DNA of 64,000 bases. Origin: Beta vulgaris subsp. vulgaris (lineage: Eukaryota; Streptophyta; Magnoliopsida; Caryophyllales; Amaranthaceae). The notes below the pieces were generated by a model. It did no database searches and was not told the origin of the DNA. It worked only from the letters and a program-made list of their open reading frames with translations. The DNA lies in NCBI RefSeq assembly GCF_026745355.1, contig NC_079210.1, positions 4,404,784 to 4,468,783 of the forward strand, read 5' to 3'. Shown here in pieces: positions 23,001 through 33,520 of this stretch (within the stretch, counting starts at the first letter, position 1; the number at the start of each line of letters is the position of its first letter). A program made the position numbers and the translations under genes.

Positions 23001-25898
23001 GTCCACGGCAGAGAGAGAGAGTATTTTATTGATATGAGGAAAAACAAATTACAGAGAGAATAGAGTATTTTTCGTAGTCTAAAAACTAGGTAAAAATAAC
23101 CTATTTATACTCAGCGGTCAAAACCGCGTTTTCCGCAAAAAACGCCGACCCGTCCGATCGGGCGGAACTTAATTCTCCAGATGTGCTTGCGTGCCCGACC
23201 GGGCGGAATTGCGTTCCTCCATATTGCTTGCGCCCCCGACCGGGCGAGGTCCGCCCGACCTTCCCGGGCGAGGCGCAGCTCTTGCGTTTCTTACGCATTT
23301 TGTCGAACACCTTTCAAGCATAACTCATTCAAGGCATATTCTTACATAGGTGGATCAGGAGATGAAGTCTGCAATTATGATTGTATCTCATGGTGAAGTT
23401 ACGGTTCACTAACATAGAGAGGGGTGATCTCTCAAGGATATTGAGTTCGGCAAATTACAAACGCTTTATGACATAAATTATAATCATAAATTTTGTCAGA
23501 ATACAAGTCTGTTCTCCTTTCTTTACTTAGAAGGGTTGACCAATTTGCTTAAAACTCGTTTAGGTTCTATGTATTTAGGGACCTGAAAATGTTGGGAGAC
23601 AAAAGAAAGGTAAATTGAGAGTTTTCAGGAGCAGATGCAATGTAAACATTGTGTATAATTGCCTTCATATTTTCTTTCGAGCACATTTAGCTTGTTCTGT
23701 CTAGAGCATGTGTTTGTGTCCTATCTCAGTAGTTTCTTGTGTAATTATACATATTATGTTTTTTCTTTCGCCGCCAACTAATGTGTTTTGACTATGTGCC
23801 TGCACTTGTTATAATCTTATCCAACCATAACTTTGCATGGAGAACAAAATGTCTGCCTTATTCTGAATGTGCTATTTGTTCAGATAGACATAACTTTGAA
23901 TTTGACCTTTTGGTGGTTATTCAGTGTTTGCAAATCCATTTACTGGGCTGAACTAGCAGGATTCTGGTTCGTCCCATGACTTTGAGTGATCCTGTGTGAG
24001 TGTAACTATATTAGGCTTGCCTGTTCATGTCTTGTAACAGCATGATGACCGTCGAACTGCTGCCCGTGATGGCAGACGCTCTGGACGCAGATTGACTTCT
24101 GGTGTGTTTCTTTGTTTGTTTGTTTGTCTCTTTAACTTTTGGTTGCCGTTCCTGTTTATCTTTTAATTGCAGTTGCAATATTGATGCGTTTCCCTTTTAA
24201 ATTTAGCTTGCCTTTGCAGATGCATGTATTTAAGCTTCACTGTGCTAATTGGTTTTCCATTGCATTGTGTTAAAGCTATGATGTGGCACTTTGACTAGGC
24301 TGCGATCATAACACTGGCATATCGTTTTCTATTTTATCCCTTTCCCCCTCTCCTTTTTGTTTAGACATTATTTCTAATGGCTTAATTACTCAGCAAATAG
24401 AATACAGAAATTTAGGAAGGAGTCGAGGGGTTTTGGTACAAATGAAGCTGTTTGTAAGTCAAAGTTGGACACTTACCCAATACAGTATCTAATAAGACGT
24501 ATAGACATAGCATAAGCAGCTCGTTCAATCACAAACTAAGGGCTTGTTGAGGATCATCGTCAGTTTTTGATTTTATGAATGTAAATGGCATATGATATAA
24601 GAGGTATAATAAACTGAAAATTAGTCATATTTATATTAAACATGTGAATTATCTGACAAGAACAGGCTGCTATAGGCCCATTCAGAGCAGTTTTTGCAGT
24701 TTTTGATTGTATGAATGTAAAAGCTATATGATATAAGGGGGTATAATGAACTTAAAATTAGTCATATTTGTCCTAAATGGCTAAACATGTCAATTTCAAA
24801 ATTGACGATAATAAACCAGAAATTATATTTTCTGGTTTCCATATTTTTGTTTTTAGTTTTTAATAAAAATGAAAACCAAAAACAAAAACAATAACAAACA
24901 AGACCTACATTTTCTTCTTTCCATCTTTTTGATTTTAGTTTCAAAAAAACTGAACGTTGGAAACAAAAAAGGATAATGAACAGGCCATAAAGGTCTAAAC
25001 TGTTAACTTGGGAGAGTCATAATGGCAAATTGGCAATATACTGCTTCCTCTTATTCCATTGGTATGTTATTCTTTGTAAGCACGATAATGATTTGGTATC
25101 AGTAGGATCTACAGCTTATCAATTAGCATTGTCCTTTGCTTATAGGCAAGTTTTTCGTGTTTTTCTCACTAGACACCAATGAATTCGATGTCTGGAAACT
25201 CTTTATTTTTTCAGTGATACTTTAATGATTGTTATGCATTTAAATTTGTTATTAACTGAGCTTTTCCTTTATGATCTCTATTTTGCGCAGAACGTGGATT
25301 GTGGAAAGATTCCAAAGACGAAGAGCGTACAACACATAGAACAGCATATTCTGATCCCAAAGAGAGGGAGGAAAAATCCCGACGTCAAGGTGGTGATAAT
25401 CATATCTGGCGACATGATAGATTCAATGACGCGGAGGCTGATGCACATCCACTGACTAAAAAGAGACGTCCCTTTAGAGAGGAGAAACTTCCTATGCAGT
25501 CTGAGAATGTGGAGAAGGCTGCTCCAGAACATAGTAAGGTAGCCCATCCTGCTAGCTCTACTGTGAGAACTGGAAGATGGGAAGAAAGAGCTCGTGATCA
25601 TCGACCTCTGGAAAGAAATGAACAAGATAGATCACGTATAAGGGAGAGATCATTTTCAGTCCGGGGACGAGCAGAAAATTCTGGCTTTTCTTCCAGAGAC
25701 AGGTTTAATGGTGCTGATAATGATGGAAAATACAAAGTGAGGGATAAATTTGGAGGAAGACAAGGGTATCGGCCGAATGGTACTGGTACCCGGGCTGAAA
25801 AGTGGAAGCATGACATGTTCGATGAGGCTAATAGAAGTCCAACCTCTAAAAACGACGAAGATCCAGTAGCAAAGGTGGAAGCTTTACTTGCTTTGTAG
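17015..25898 (+). CDS. Hydrophilic charged plant protein, function unknown, three coding exons
   Basis: Inferred exons: 17015-17251 (MPTERSPNRLNSDSGDKK to SENFFQ, donor CAG|GTTTTT), 24041-24101 (HDDRRTAARDGRRSGRRLTS plus one base, acceptor TTGTAACAG, donor G|GTGTGT) and 25291-25898 (ERGLWKDSKDEERTT onward, acceptor TTTTGCGCAG). Phases are 0 and 1, and all joins keep the frame, giving 301 aa. The protein is rich in Arg, Lys, Glu, Asp and Ser, with RD/RE runs (RERSFSVRGR) and a basic stretch KKRRPFREEK that could be a nuclear signal. The C-terminus, EKWKHDMFDEANRSPTSKN then VAKVEALLAL, looks like a conserved tail. I do not recognise the family; an RNA-associated nuclear role is only a guess from composition. 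The first intron is 6.8 kb because of an antisense Copia insertion. Extra small exons inside it cannot be excluded. Confidence 0.75.
18373..18769 (-). repeat. Copia A 3' LTR
   Basis: 397 bp, TG...CA type (TGTTATAA at the left edge, TTCTTACA at the right). It holds CpG-rich dyads at 18613-18627 (CGCCCGACCGGGCGG), 18655-18667 and 18673-18691. On the minus strand these lie upstream of the TATA box GTATAAATAGG (about 18570-18580). Confidence 0.93.
18920..20367 (-). pseudogene. Copia A reverse transcriptase and RNase H
   Basis: Three ORFs cover RT (20176-20367 and 19664-20185: CKWVFKKKEGSSPTEG, LDVKTAILHGELEEEIYMTQ, VCRLKKSLYGLKQSPRQWYK) and RNase H (18920-19630: SLMYVMVCTRPDLAHA, STTEAEYMTLTAAANEG). 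The expected YVDD motif reads YVIDMLIS, so the catalytic Asp pair is damaged. Frame breaks lie near 20180 and 19650. The link between INT and RT (20368-20559) is also broken. Confidence 0.85.
20560..21993 (-). pseudogene. Copia A protease and integrase
   Basis: A frame change at about 21990 destroys the protease D-S-G region. After it come the GAG-pre-integrase block (LWHMRLGHMGERGMQILSK, with CEYC) and the integrase core. The D-D-E triad can be read as MIDDYSR, RIDNGMEF and PQQNGVAEHMNQ. The usual SDNG is IDNG, with the Asp kept. A C-terminal GYSVWSPSENRVILSRNVIF block follows. The two ORFs (21350-21709 and 20560-21504) overlap in different frames, so a frameshift lies near 21400. Confidence 0.85.
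21990..22868 (-). pseudogene. Copia A gag
   Basis: Gag starts with MSGMNVKINKFTRRNSF at 22868, next to the primer site, and includes the core LESLYMTKSLTNKLLLKQ. A CCHC knuckle, CNYCKEKGHWKNEC, is intact near 22115-22160. The frame holds across most of gag but is stopped twice by TAG inside a 24-bp tandem duplication (about 22618-22667). Each unit reads AE-stop-ETVAG. Confidence 0.85.
22911..23346 (-). repeat. Copia A 5' LTR, with one extra GC-dyad unit
   Basis: 436 bp, 39 bp longer than its partner because one dyad unit is present three times at about 41-bp spacing (near 23151, 23192 and 23233) instead of twice. A fourth, split dyad lies at 23252-23270. The remaining sequence is nearly the same as the other LTR. 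Confidence 0.93.
24561..24795 (+). repeat. Local direct duplication in an intron
   Basis: Two diverged copies of about 95 bp begin at 24561 and 24697. Both carry CAGTTTTTGATT, ATGAATGTAAA, ATATGATATAAG, GGTATAAT and AAATTAGTCATATTT. They lie in the third coding intron region of the 17015 gene (24102-25290). Confidence 0.75.
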
Positions 25899-28332
25899 AT
25901 TGGCAAAGATTTGGAAGCCTTGGAGTCTATTGTTGTTTGCTCTATTGTGAGGGTTTGTTGTGAATTTGCAAGATAATACGTCTGGGGACTGCTTCCAGTT
26001 CGTAATGGTAAACGTTAAAAACCTTTTAGGGAGCTGTTAGGACTTTGTTTGATTATTGAAGAGTCTGCAAGTAAAATGCTGGAGTATTGTTGATCTACCA
26101 TTTCTCTCATTACAATGACGATTCTTAATTGAAAAAAAAATTATTTTCATCTGCACCATTGATCAAGCAATTTCGTTCTACTGCTTGCCCTTTTTCGAGC
26201 TAAGGGGAAGAAAGGCACACATAAAACAAGATTTTACTAGGAAACGCAAAGAGCATTAAAAATATTTTTTGCCTCATTGCTTAACCACGAAAATTCATTT
26301 CCTTTTTTTAAGGAAATTTCTTGTACATTTTAATTTTACTCCATTCTCATTTTTAAAATAGTTTATCGAAGCCCAAAAGTTAATAATTATTTAAATCTTC
26401 ATTTTTCAATCACTTGCTCTCTTTTAAAAAAAACTCAAAATAGTGTTAAAAAAATAAAATAAGTTAATCTAGAAAAATCTTGAAAATGTCTAAGAATTAG
26501 AATTAAAATATCTTGTAGTAAGAAAGATCTAGATAGTAGAATTATCTAGAAGCAACAAATCTTAGAGTAAACTAGTACATGACATCTAGAAAGAACTAGC
26601 TAAATGTAATCAAATACTTCTAGGAAATTCTTAACCGACAATAGCACCTATAAATACATCTAAGTTCTATTGTGACATGGCATATGAAATACAACTCAAG
26701 CCAATTATTACAGTTTACAATAACCTTTCTCCTTTTGCCCACTATCTCCTACCATAGTAATAGTCACTAAGTTACAACAAATTAACCACCAAAACTTCCG
26801 CCTAAATAATTTCCAACAAATAGACCCCTTTGAATTTTTTTTCTCCTGATACATCAATTGAAATTTGAAAAAATTCACATATATAATTTCAACTTTGGCC
26901 ATTATACCAATTTTAATCCCAACAACTTATTATCTTAATATCTTGATATAATCTTAACTATTATGTCTAATTCACAATATTAGTCCTTAAACCATACAAT
27001 TTACTCAATTGAATCAAAATCAGAATTCATTGAGTCAATACATATTATAATTTGCCTTCCTGACAGAAAGTTGATCTACAATATATATTAAAGAAAAACA
27101 AGATACAATGAAACAAGGTTAAATCAAATTCGTCTTCGAAGAAACTACAATGAACCAGATCGAGCAATACATCGCAACCCCCTTGTATTTGCTTAATCAA
27201 GCAGCTATTGATGAGTAAGTCTATCATACTGGACTAGTTTAGAAAGAACATTCTTGATCGAGTCAGATTTACCACATCCGAGATTACAATACCTTTATGT
27301 AAGTCTCGAACTTCAACCAATGAGAACAATTTCTCATACCTAAAAAAAAAAAAAAAAAAAAAATCTTACTCACAACTCCATAGGAGAAAGGAGATCTCCA
27401 CAACAGAGATTAAAAGAATATTATAAAGAGATATTGATTTATTCAACAAAATAAGAAAAAGAACTAAAAACTGAAAATAAAAAGGAAAAAAAGGGTTTAA
27501 CATGGAGAAAAACATTCAGGGTATCCCCTAACTAATGAAGAAGGAGAGGGTTTTTGAAAGGGGTGGGTGGAGGGGTGGCCATTAACAAATATTACATAGA
27601 TATACACGAAAGAGCCATAAATATAGAATAAGACTATAAGTATAAATCTACAATTTATTTATCGTGGAACAGTGGGGTGAATAGACTTTTTCTTAGAAGT
27701 AGAAAGACTATGAGCTGTGATTCGCGCATACCCGATATGGACACTGTTTGTCAATATCGTGGTAAAGTTGTAAATAAATACAACTTTTTCTTTTTTTTTG
27801 GGTTTTTTTTAATTTTTTTTTTTTGGGTTTTTTACTTACATACATTCATGATCTGATTCACATTAGAGTTGATCTGATTCACATTATAGTTGATCTGATT
27901 CATATAATAGTTGATCTGATTTCTATCCTTCATGATCGAAGTTGTCTAAATTGCCATTAAGTCAACTTTGTTTTGTCTTTTTCTGGCAAAATTACTAACA
28001 TACCCCGTTATTGACACTGTTGGCCCATACCAGATATGCACCAATAATTTCTCGAAAGACTACTACTTAAGTTTGTGTTAAAACTAGAAGAAAGGGGGGA
28101 AATTCATTATTTCCCCTTCATATGGAGCCAGGTGATCGGCGATGCCGTTTCTTATTCCTTATGATTCTCTAAGCGCTCCAGCACATTTGTCTCTCCAGTT
28201 AACATCTCAGCCAGCCCTGGCAAGTTGATAAACATAAATAAGATTAATCCAGCAGTGTATGTATAGGCTCAGATCGAGGAATAAAATTGGGCCCCTTATT
28301 AGGAAAACATTATTAAAGGAAAAAAATTGAGA

Positions 28333-28337
<5 letters not shown>

Positions 28338-28404
<67 letters not shown>
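28338..28404. repeat. (TA)n microsatellite
   Basis: A long TA tract with two one-base interruptions (TTATAT). Confidence 0.9.
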
Positions 28405-28408
<4 letters not shown>

Positions 28409-31400
28409 ATTTGAGAAAAGTAGGTTGCTGATTAGGAAAAAAAAATATATTGAAAATGTACAAATGATTAGAATAGGCGGTTTTATTTTTATATACAACT
28501 AATTTTTAACCCGTGCACGGGAGCCATATTTGTATGTGATATTATAAACTATTTATCAGACAAAAAGAGACATGTTATTAATGTCTTCAACATTTTTATT
28601 TAATGAGATTGATTGAATCAAATTGAATTGACAACACATTATGAAGAAAAAAAACAATTGCACTTTATCTAAATTGATAAATAAAAAATAAGATCAATTG
28701 CAACTCAATACACAATTCAAACATTTTGAAAAAATTCTCATAAACCACACTGGTTGTAACAGATGAGTTGCCACGATCTTTATTAAATGTTAAGATTTTC
28801 AAACACTGTTTGCTTCTAACACTTAAACATCATGTAATAGTCCGTGTCCGAATACATAACCCATGCTTAGAAATAAAATTGGGTAATTAACTTTCTACCG
28901 TAAAAGGGTCAATTTACTTATACAAAGCTGACTTGTTTAACGTTAAAAGTTTCTTTTATATAAAAGTGACCCATTTTAAACTAAAAAGTGACCCATTTGG
29001 ACTTAAAAGTGACTTGTTTTGACCAAAAGTAAAATAGTTTGACATAAACTTATTATACACTGAATGCACATAATAGTAAATGAATATAAAACCTACTAAT
29101 CCTAAAAATTTTATCATCCACCACTTCGTTATACATTCTCGTTCCTGTATTTTTTTCCCTCTTCTTCTTCCTCTTCCTCTATCTCTTTTCTCGTTCTCTA
29201 TCTTTCCCTTGAAAATCGCCAAAGCAACATGAGTAACGTAGAAGTTATAGGTTTTTATTATTATGGTCTAATGAACTTATTCTCATAAATTTTCTAAGTT
29301 GTAGTACTTCCTATGTTCGATTTTAAATATTAAGTTGGTTTTACTACAAATTAAAATTGCAAAAAAAGAAGACTCCTCGTGTGTGAAAGTCTATGGATTG
29401 CATGCCAAAGGTGCATGATGTGATAATATATCCCGTTAGCAAGTGCGCAATTTCCTGGAGAAAAATCAATTGAGTACTTATGGTTGCATCCACATTATGA
29501 TCGATCTTGGTAATGCCAAAAACCCCACCCATGGTTCTGTAGAATTGATGATTTAGAAGTTAAAAACAGAAACGATAAATTCATATTACTTTAGAAAGAT
29601 AATTTCAAAATATTTTTTTATCTATATAAGCATATCCACCTACAAGGCTACAACTTTTGTAAAGCCTAAAAGGTTTAATTTGTGAATAGGAAATCAGCTA
29701 TGAGGGTTTAATATACTCTAAGCTTTAGTTTCTTTTTTTGAAGTGGGGGTTTCAAATATTCAGCTAATAGGATAATACATCAGCTATTGGCATGTTCTAT
29801 ATTTTTTGATCATATATGATGGTATCTTTAAATATTAAAGGGAGATAAATTCATCCATATGCCCACCCGTCACCTGTGGCAAGTACACAATAAAAAACCA
29901 TCTGTTTTCCACTACCCACTTCTATATCAGCACCTTATGATACCCAACCCACCACCTATCTTGTCCTCCAAAAGATTCACTTTACATGCTAAAACATCCA
30001 CCCCATTTATGTTAATTAATTTTAAGTAAAAGTAACTATATATGTGTACTCCATTACTTTTGAGCAGCGTATATAATGTAGAAGTGTTATTAAAAAAATT
30101 CTATGGGGCATATAAATTATAAAGTGGAACCTGGCACATACAATTTCATATTATCTATTTAGCAAGTAATTTTGATTATAAGAAAATATTATAAATATAG
30201 ATGATATGTTGTTTAACACAATTTCTATTTACAATGATAATAATACATTAAATTCATTTCAAATATATTGTTTTATACTTCCTCCGTTTCTTTTAACTTG
30301 CAACGGTTTTACTTTTACACTATTCATAAACTCTAATTAGTTTATCTTTGGTGATTTATAGTTAACGAAACATATTCATGTGTAATTTTGTTATGCTATG
30401 ATTTGGCAAGCTCAAACATCTAATTGTATTCAAGAACTTTGGCGAGTAGATTTCGTGCATTCCCAAGTTGCCTTCTTCTTTAGAAATTGAATTTGAACTC
30501 ATATAGACTTTTATTCTCCCCTGATTCAAATCCGCGCAATTTGCACGAAAAATTTTCTATTTCATAAATTTAAGATTTAAGATTTTTTTTCTATAATCAT
30601 GGTATAGAGCTTGTGATTTGATATTTTTTAATTGTATATTAAATATAAATTAAAAATGGCTTATGACCCATGTGTTGAGCTGCTGATTTAGTTAATGCCA
30701 TGGTGGATCAATGAACCACAATTTTTTTACAAAAAAGTTGATTAAAAAGTACGGATAAAATACTTCACAAAATCAGAATTTTACATTATCCACTTTGAAA
30801 TATTAATTTTAGTTTATTTAATTAAAGGGAGGTAAAACTCTTTTTAATCTATTAACAATTTGGATAACAATCAAATAAACTCCTTTTCTTTTAGTTTGAA
30901 ATTGAAGTATGGATTATGATAACATTAGTTAGGTTTCAACTTTTCATATTTATTAACTTTAATGAACTTGTAATGAGCCTTCAGTTTTAGACTACACTCA
31001 TGACAATAATCAAAATATACAACGAATTTAATTATATTGTGCCTTACAAATTAACCCTACTTAGATGACTAAAATAACAAATCTAAAATATTACTTCTAT
31101 GTCATTATTGATAGGGTGAGCAATATATAATCTCATGTATAAAGTTTGATGAAAATTAAAGAATTATCTCAATGCTATATGTTTTCCGCCATCTCTGTAA
31201 AAGCCTTTTTTGTCTGCCATCAAATAAGGCTAAAAGTTTGGGTAGAATGCGGCTTATTAATACCCGTAATTTATGGTATCTATATATATAAGGCCAAAAT
31301 AATAGCGAAAAGTATAAGGATATATAAAAATTGATTTTGATTTTTAATTAAAGAATGCACATTTTTTAAGAATCCAAAATCAATTATCTGCCAAACATAA

Positions 31401-31798
31401 AAGAGATGCATTAATAGTAGCATAATACATGAAGTATATAGGATTCATTATCGAATTGAATTATGGATAAATCCATAAATCATGACGTATTTTTAGGGGC
31501 TGTGATTTGGGATGCAAAAATCAACTCTAATTATTGAATCTCAGCGGCTATCATGATTGAAGGAATTGGTAAAAAATTTGTTTTTACCGAATTTAGGAGA
31601 TTTTAATTGATTGATCATCTTATTGAATGGAAAGTTTAAAAAGGACTATATGCCACACTTTTGGATTGAAGGGAAGAATGACACATCAAAATGTTCAACC
31701 ATCATACGACACATGGCATTCAAAATTTTGGAGGAATTGATTAAAGATGACAAATAACGTTGATAGCCTAAACTGATGACAACTAAGCTTATTTTTCT

Positions 31799-31801
<3 letters not shown>

Positions 31802-31890
<89 letters not shown>
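31802..31890. repeat. (TA)n microsatellite
   Basis: About 44 TA units without interruption. Confidence 0.95.
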
Positions 31891-31892
<2 letters not shown>

Positions 31893-32309
31893 ATTAGACA
31901 AATTAAAACCTATAGTTTTCTAGCAAACTCGTTCCATCTCACTCTAACCTAACACTATACCTAGACATTTCGCACCAACCTAGTCATCTCTTCTATTCTC
32001 TTGCCTTTAGTTTCCTTTAAGTCTCGAACTGCATCAAACAATTTGAAAAGATAACTCGATAATCTTACTGAACAGATTAAATTAGTCACTAAATAAATTA
32101 AAAAATATGATTATTAATTAATGTTACTAAATAGATTAATCTGGTCACTAATGAATAGCTTAATCCGGTCACTAATAAATAGATTAAAAGCTTCACTTTA
32201 TTTATTTGCAAATGTGGTTCGTTCTATTCTTAATATTATGTTTGGGCCGTTGTATAATTCAAATTTAAAGGAGGTCTCATACAAGACGAAGTATTAAAAT
32301 TGTTGTCTT

Positions 32310-32727
32310 TGTTGGTGTAGCTATAATATGTAAGTAACTTATAATGATCATTAAAGATATTTTCCGTCTTGTATTGATCTTGTCATATATGGTTACTATC
32401 TTCTGTAATCTTTATAGTAGGAAACTTGTGAATTGTGATTATTCAATATTCTCCTAATTCTTAGAAGTGATTCTAGGCTAAACTACAAAATTCTGTATAA
32501 CTATACTTTTATATTTAACTGAATATACATAATGAGAAAGTTATCTTTCCCATCATTCACATGGTACCAGAGCTATACAAAAGTTGTTGGTTAGCCTAGA
32601 ACCACTCCTAAGAATTAGGAGAATATTGACTAATCATAAGTATCCCAATATAAAGATTACAGAAGATAGTAACCATATATGACAAGATCGATACAAGATG
32701 GAAAATGTCTTTAATGATTCTTAATAA
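32310..32727 (+). repeat. Copia-type LTR with primer site, followed by its inverted copy
   Basis: The segment from about 32310 (TGTTGGTGTAG) to 32561 (CATTCACA) ends in CA and is followed at once by TGGTACCAGAGC (32562-32573), a tRNA-Met-type primer site, so it reads as an LTR plus PBS. From 32592 to 32727 the sequence is the reverse complement of 32343-32484, at roughly 85-90% identity by eye. The result is an imperfect palindrome with arms of about 135 bp and a loop of about 108 bp. No coding region remains. Confidence 0.75.
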
Positions 32728-33001
32728 TAACCTTCTTCTTATTTACTTTTTGTTGTTCTAATAGAAAATCTGAGATGAAAAAGATGTCTTTGGAAATAAT
32801 TTTTTCCTTAAGGACACATGATTTGAGTAATGAAAGGTAGAAGAAGGAATTGTAGGATCAGAAACGAGATCTTAGTTTTTGAAGCTCGACAAATGAGGAT
32901 TTCGGTGGAATACATTGACAATGGTAAAGTAACATATTAGGAACAATTTATCTTGTGACTAGTATACACTATTTATATAACAATTGAACCGATAATAATA
33001 A

Positions 33002-33214
33002 TACTTTCTCCGTTTTTGTTACTTGCAACACTTTTCTAAAAAGAAAATAATTAATTATTTGCAGCACTTTCTACTTTTCCTTTTTCTTTCTCTCTATCTC
33101 TCTCTAATCACATGGGCCTCTTTTTTTTTTTCCTCTCTACCTCTCTCCTACCCAAATTTTGCATTGGAGTTGATGAAAAAAAAAGTGTTGCAAGTTCAAA
33201 ATTTGGAGAACGTA
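33002..33214. mobile_element. Stowaway-like MITE
   Basis: The left end TACTTTCTCCG...ACTTGCAACACTTTT is mirrored by the right end, which reads TACGTTCTCC...ACTTGCAACACTTTT in reverse complement. The element is bounded by TA, the target of Tc1/mariner elements. It is about 213 bp long, with no coding capacity. Confidence 0.75.
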
Positions 33215-33520
33215 TTTAATATCTTTATTAGTTTATATGTTGAGTCACTTAGTTTAGGTCTCCTCTTGAGGTAGACCTAGAGTGGTCCCCCTCCTGGCCA
33301 TGGGGTAGGGTGGACCCTGAATTAAAAAAAGCAAAGGGATACTCCTATTCAGTTGCCTGTTTATAGAAATCTAACCAGAAATCATACTTTGATAGAGAGA
33401 GAAATAAACTCTAGAAATAGAGAGTTTATTACAGGAAAATTTTATTAATGTCTCACACTACAAGATAAGCAATACATGAGCCTTTTATACAGTTAGAAAT
33501 AACTAACTTTGCTGACAAGG

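Larger units (their letters stand above)
18373..23346 (-). mobile_element. Copia A, complete LTR retrotransposon with TSD TAGGT
   Basis: A 4974-bp element with LTRs at 18373-18769 and 22911-23346 and a perfect 5-bp target duplication TAGGT (18368-18372 and 23347-23351). The primer site (TTGGTATCAAGAG, minus strand, about 22897-22909) abuts the right LTR. A purine-rich tract (TCAAGGTGGATAT) abuts the left LTR. The domain order gag, PR, INT, RT, RNase H is Copia, Tork/Tnt1-like by its gag. It lies antisense in the large intron of the gene at 17015. Its coding region is broken, so it could move only with help from another copy. Confidence 0.95.
26100..32300. other. AT-rich intergenic DNA, no supported gene
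   Basis: No coding region can be supported here. Visible items are oligo-A/T tracts (27342-27362, 27780-27830), a short tandem repeat of about 26 bp with GATCTGATTCACAT (27850-27930), two (TA)n tracts listed separately, and a single Stowaway-like end (CTTCCTCCGTTTCTTTTAAC) near 30289. A TATA-containing LTR-like stretch at 26440-26925 lacks proof. Confidence 0.5.

Noticed and set aside
26440..26925. Possible solo LTR (TGTTAAA...CCCAACA with CTATAAATAC)
   Set aside because: The TATA box and ends are suggestive, but no target duplication or primer site could be found for any choice of ends.
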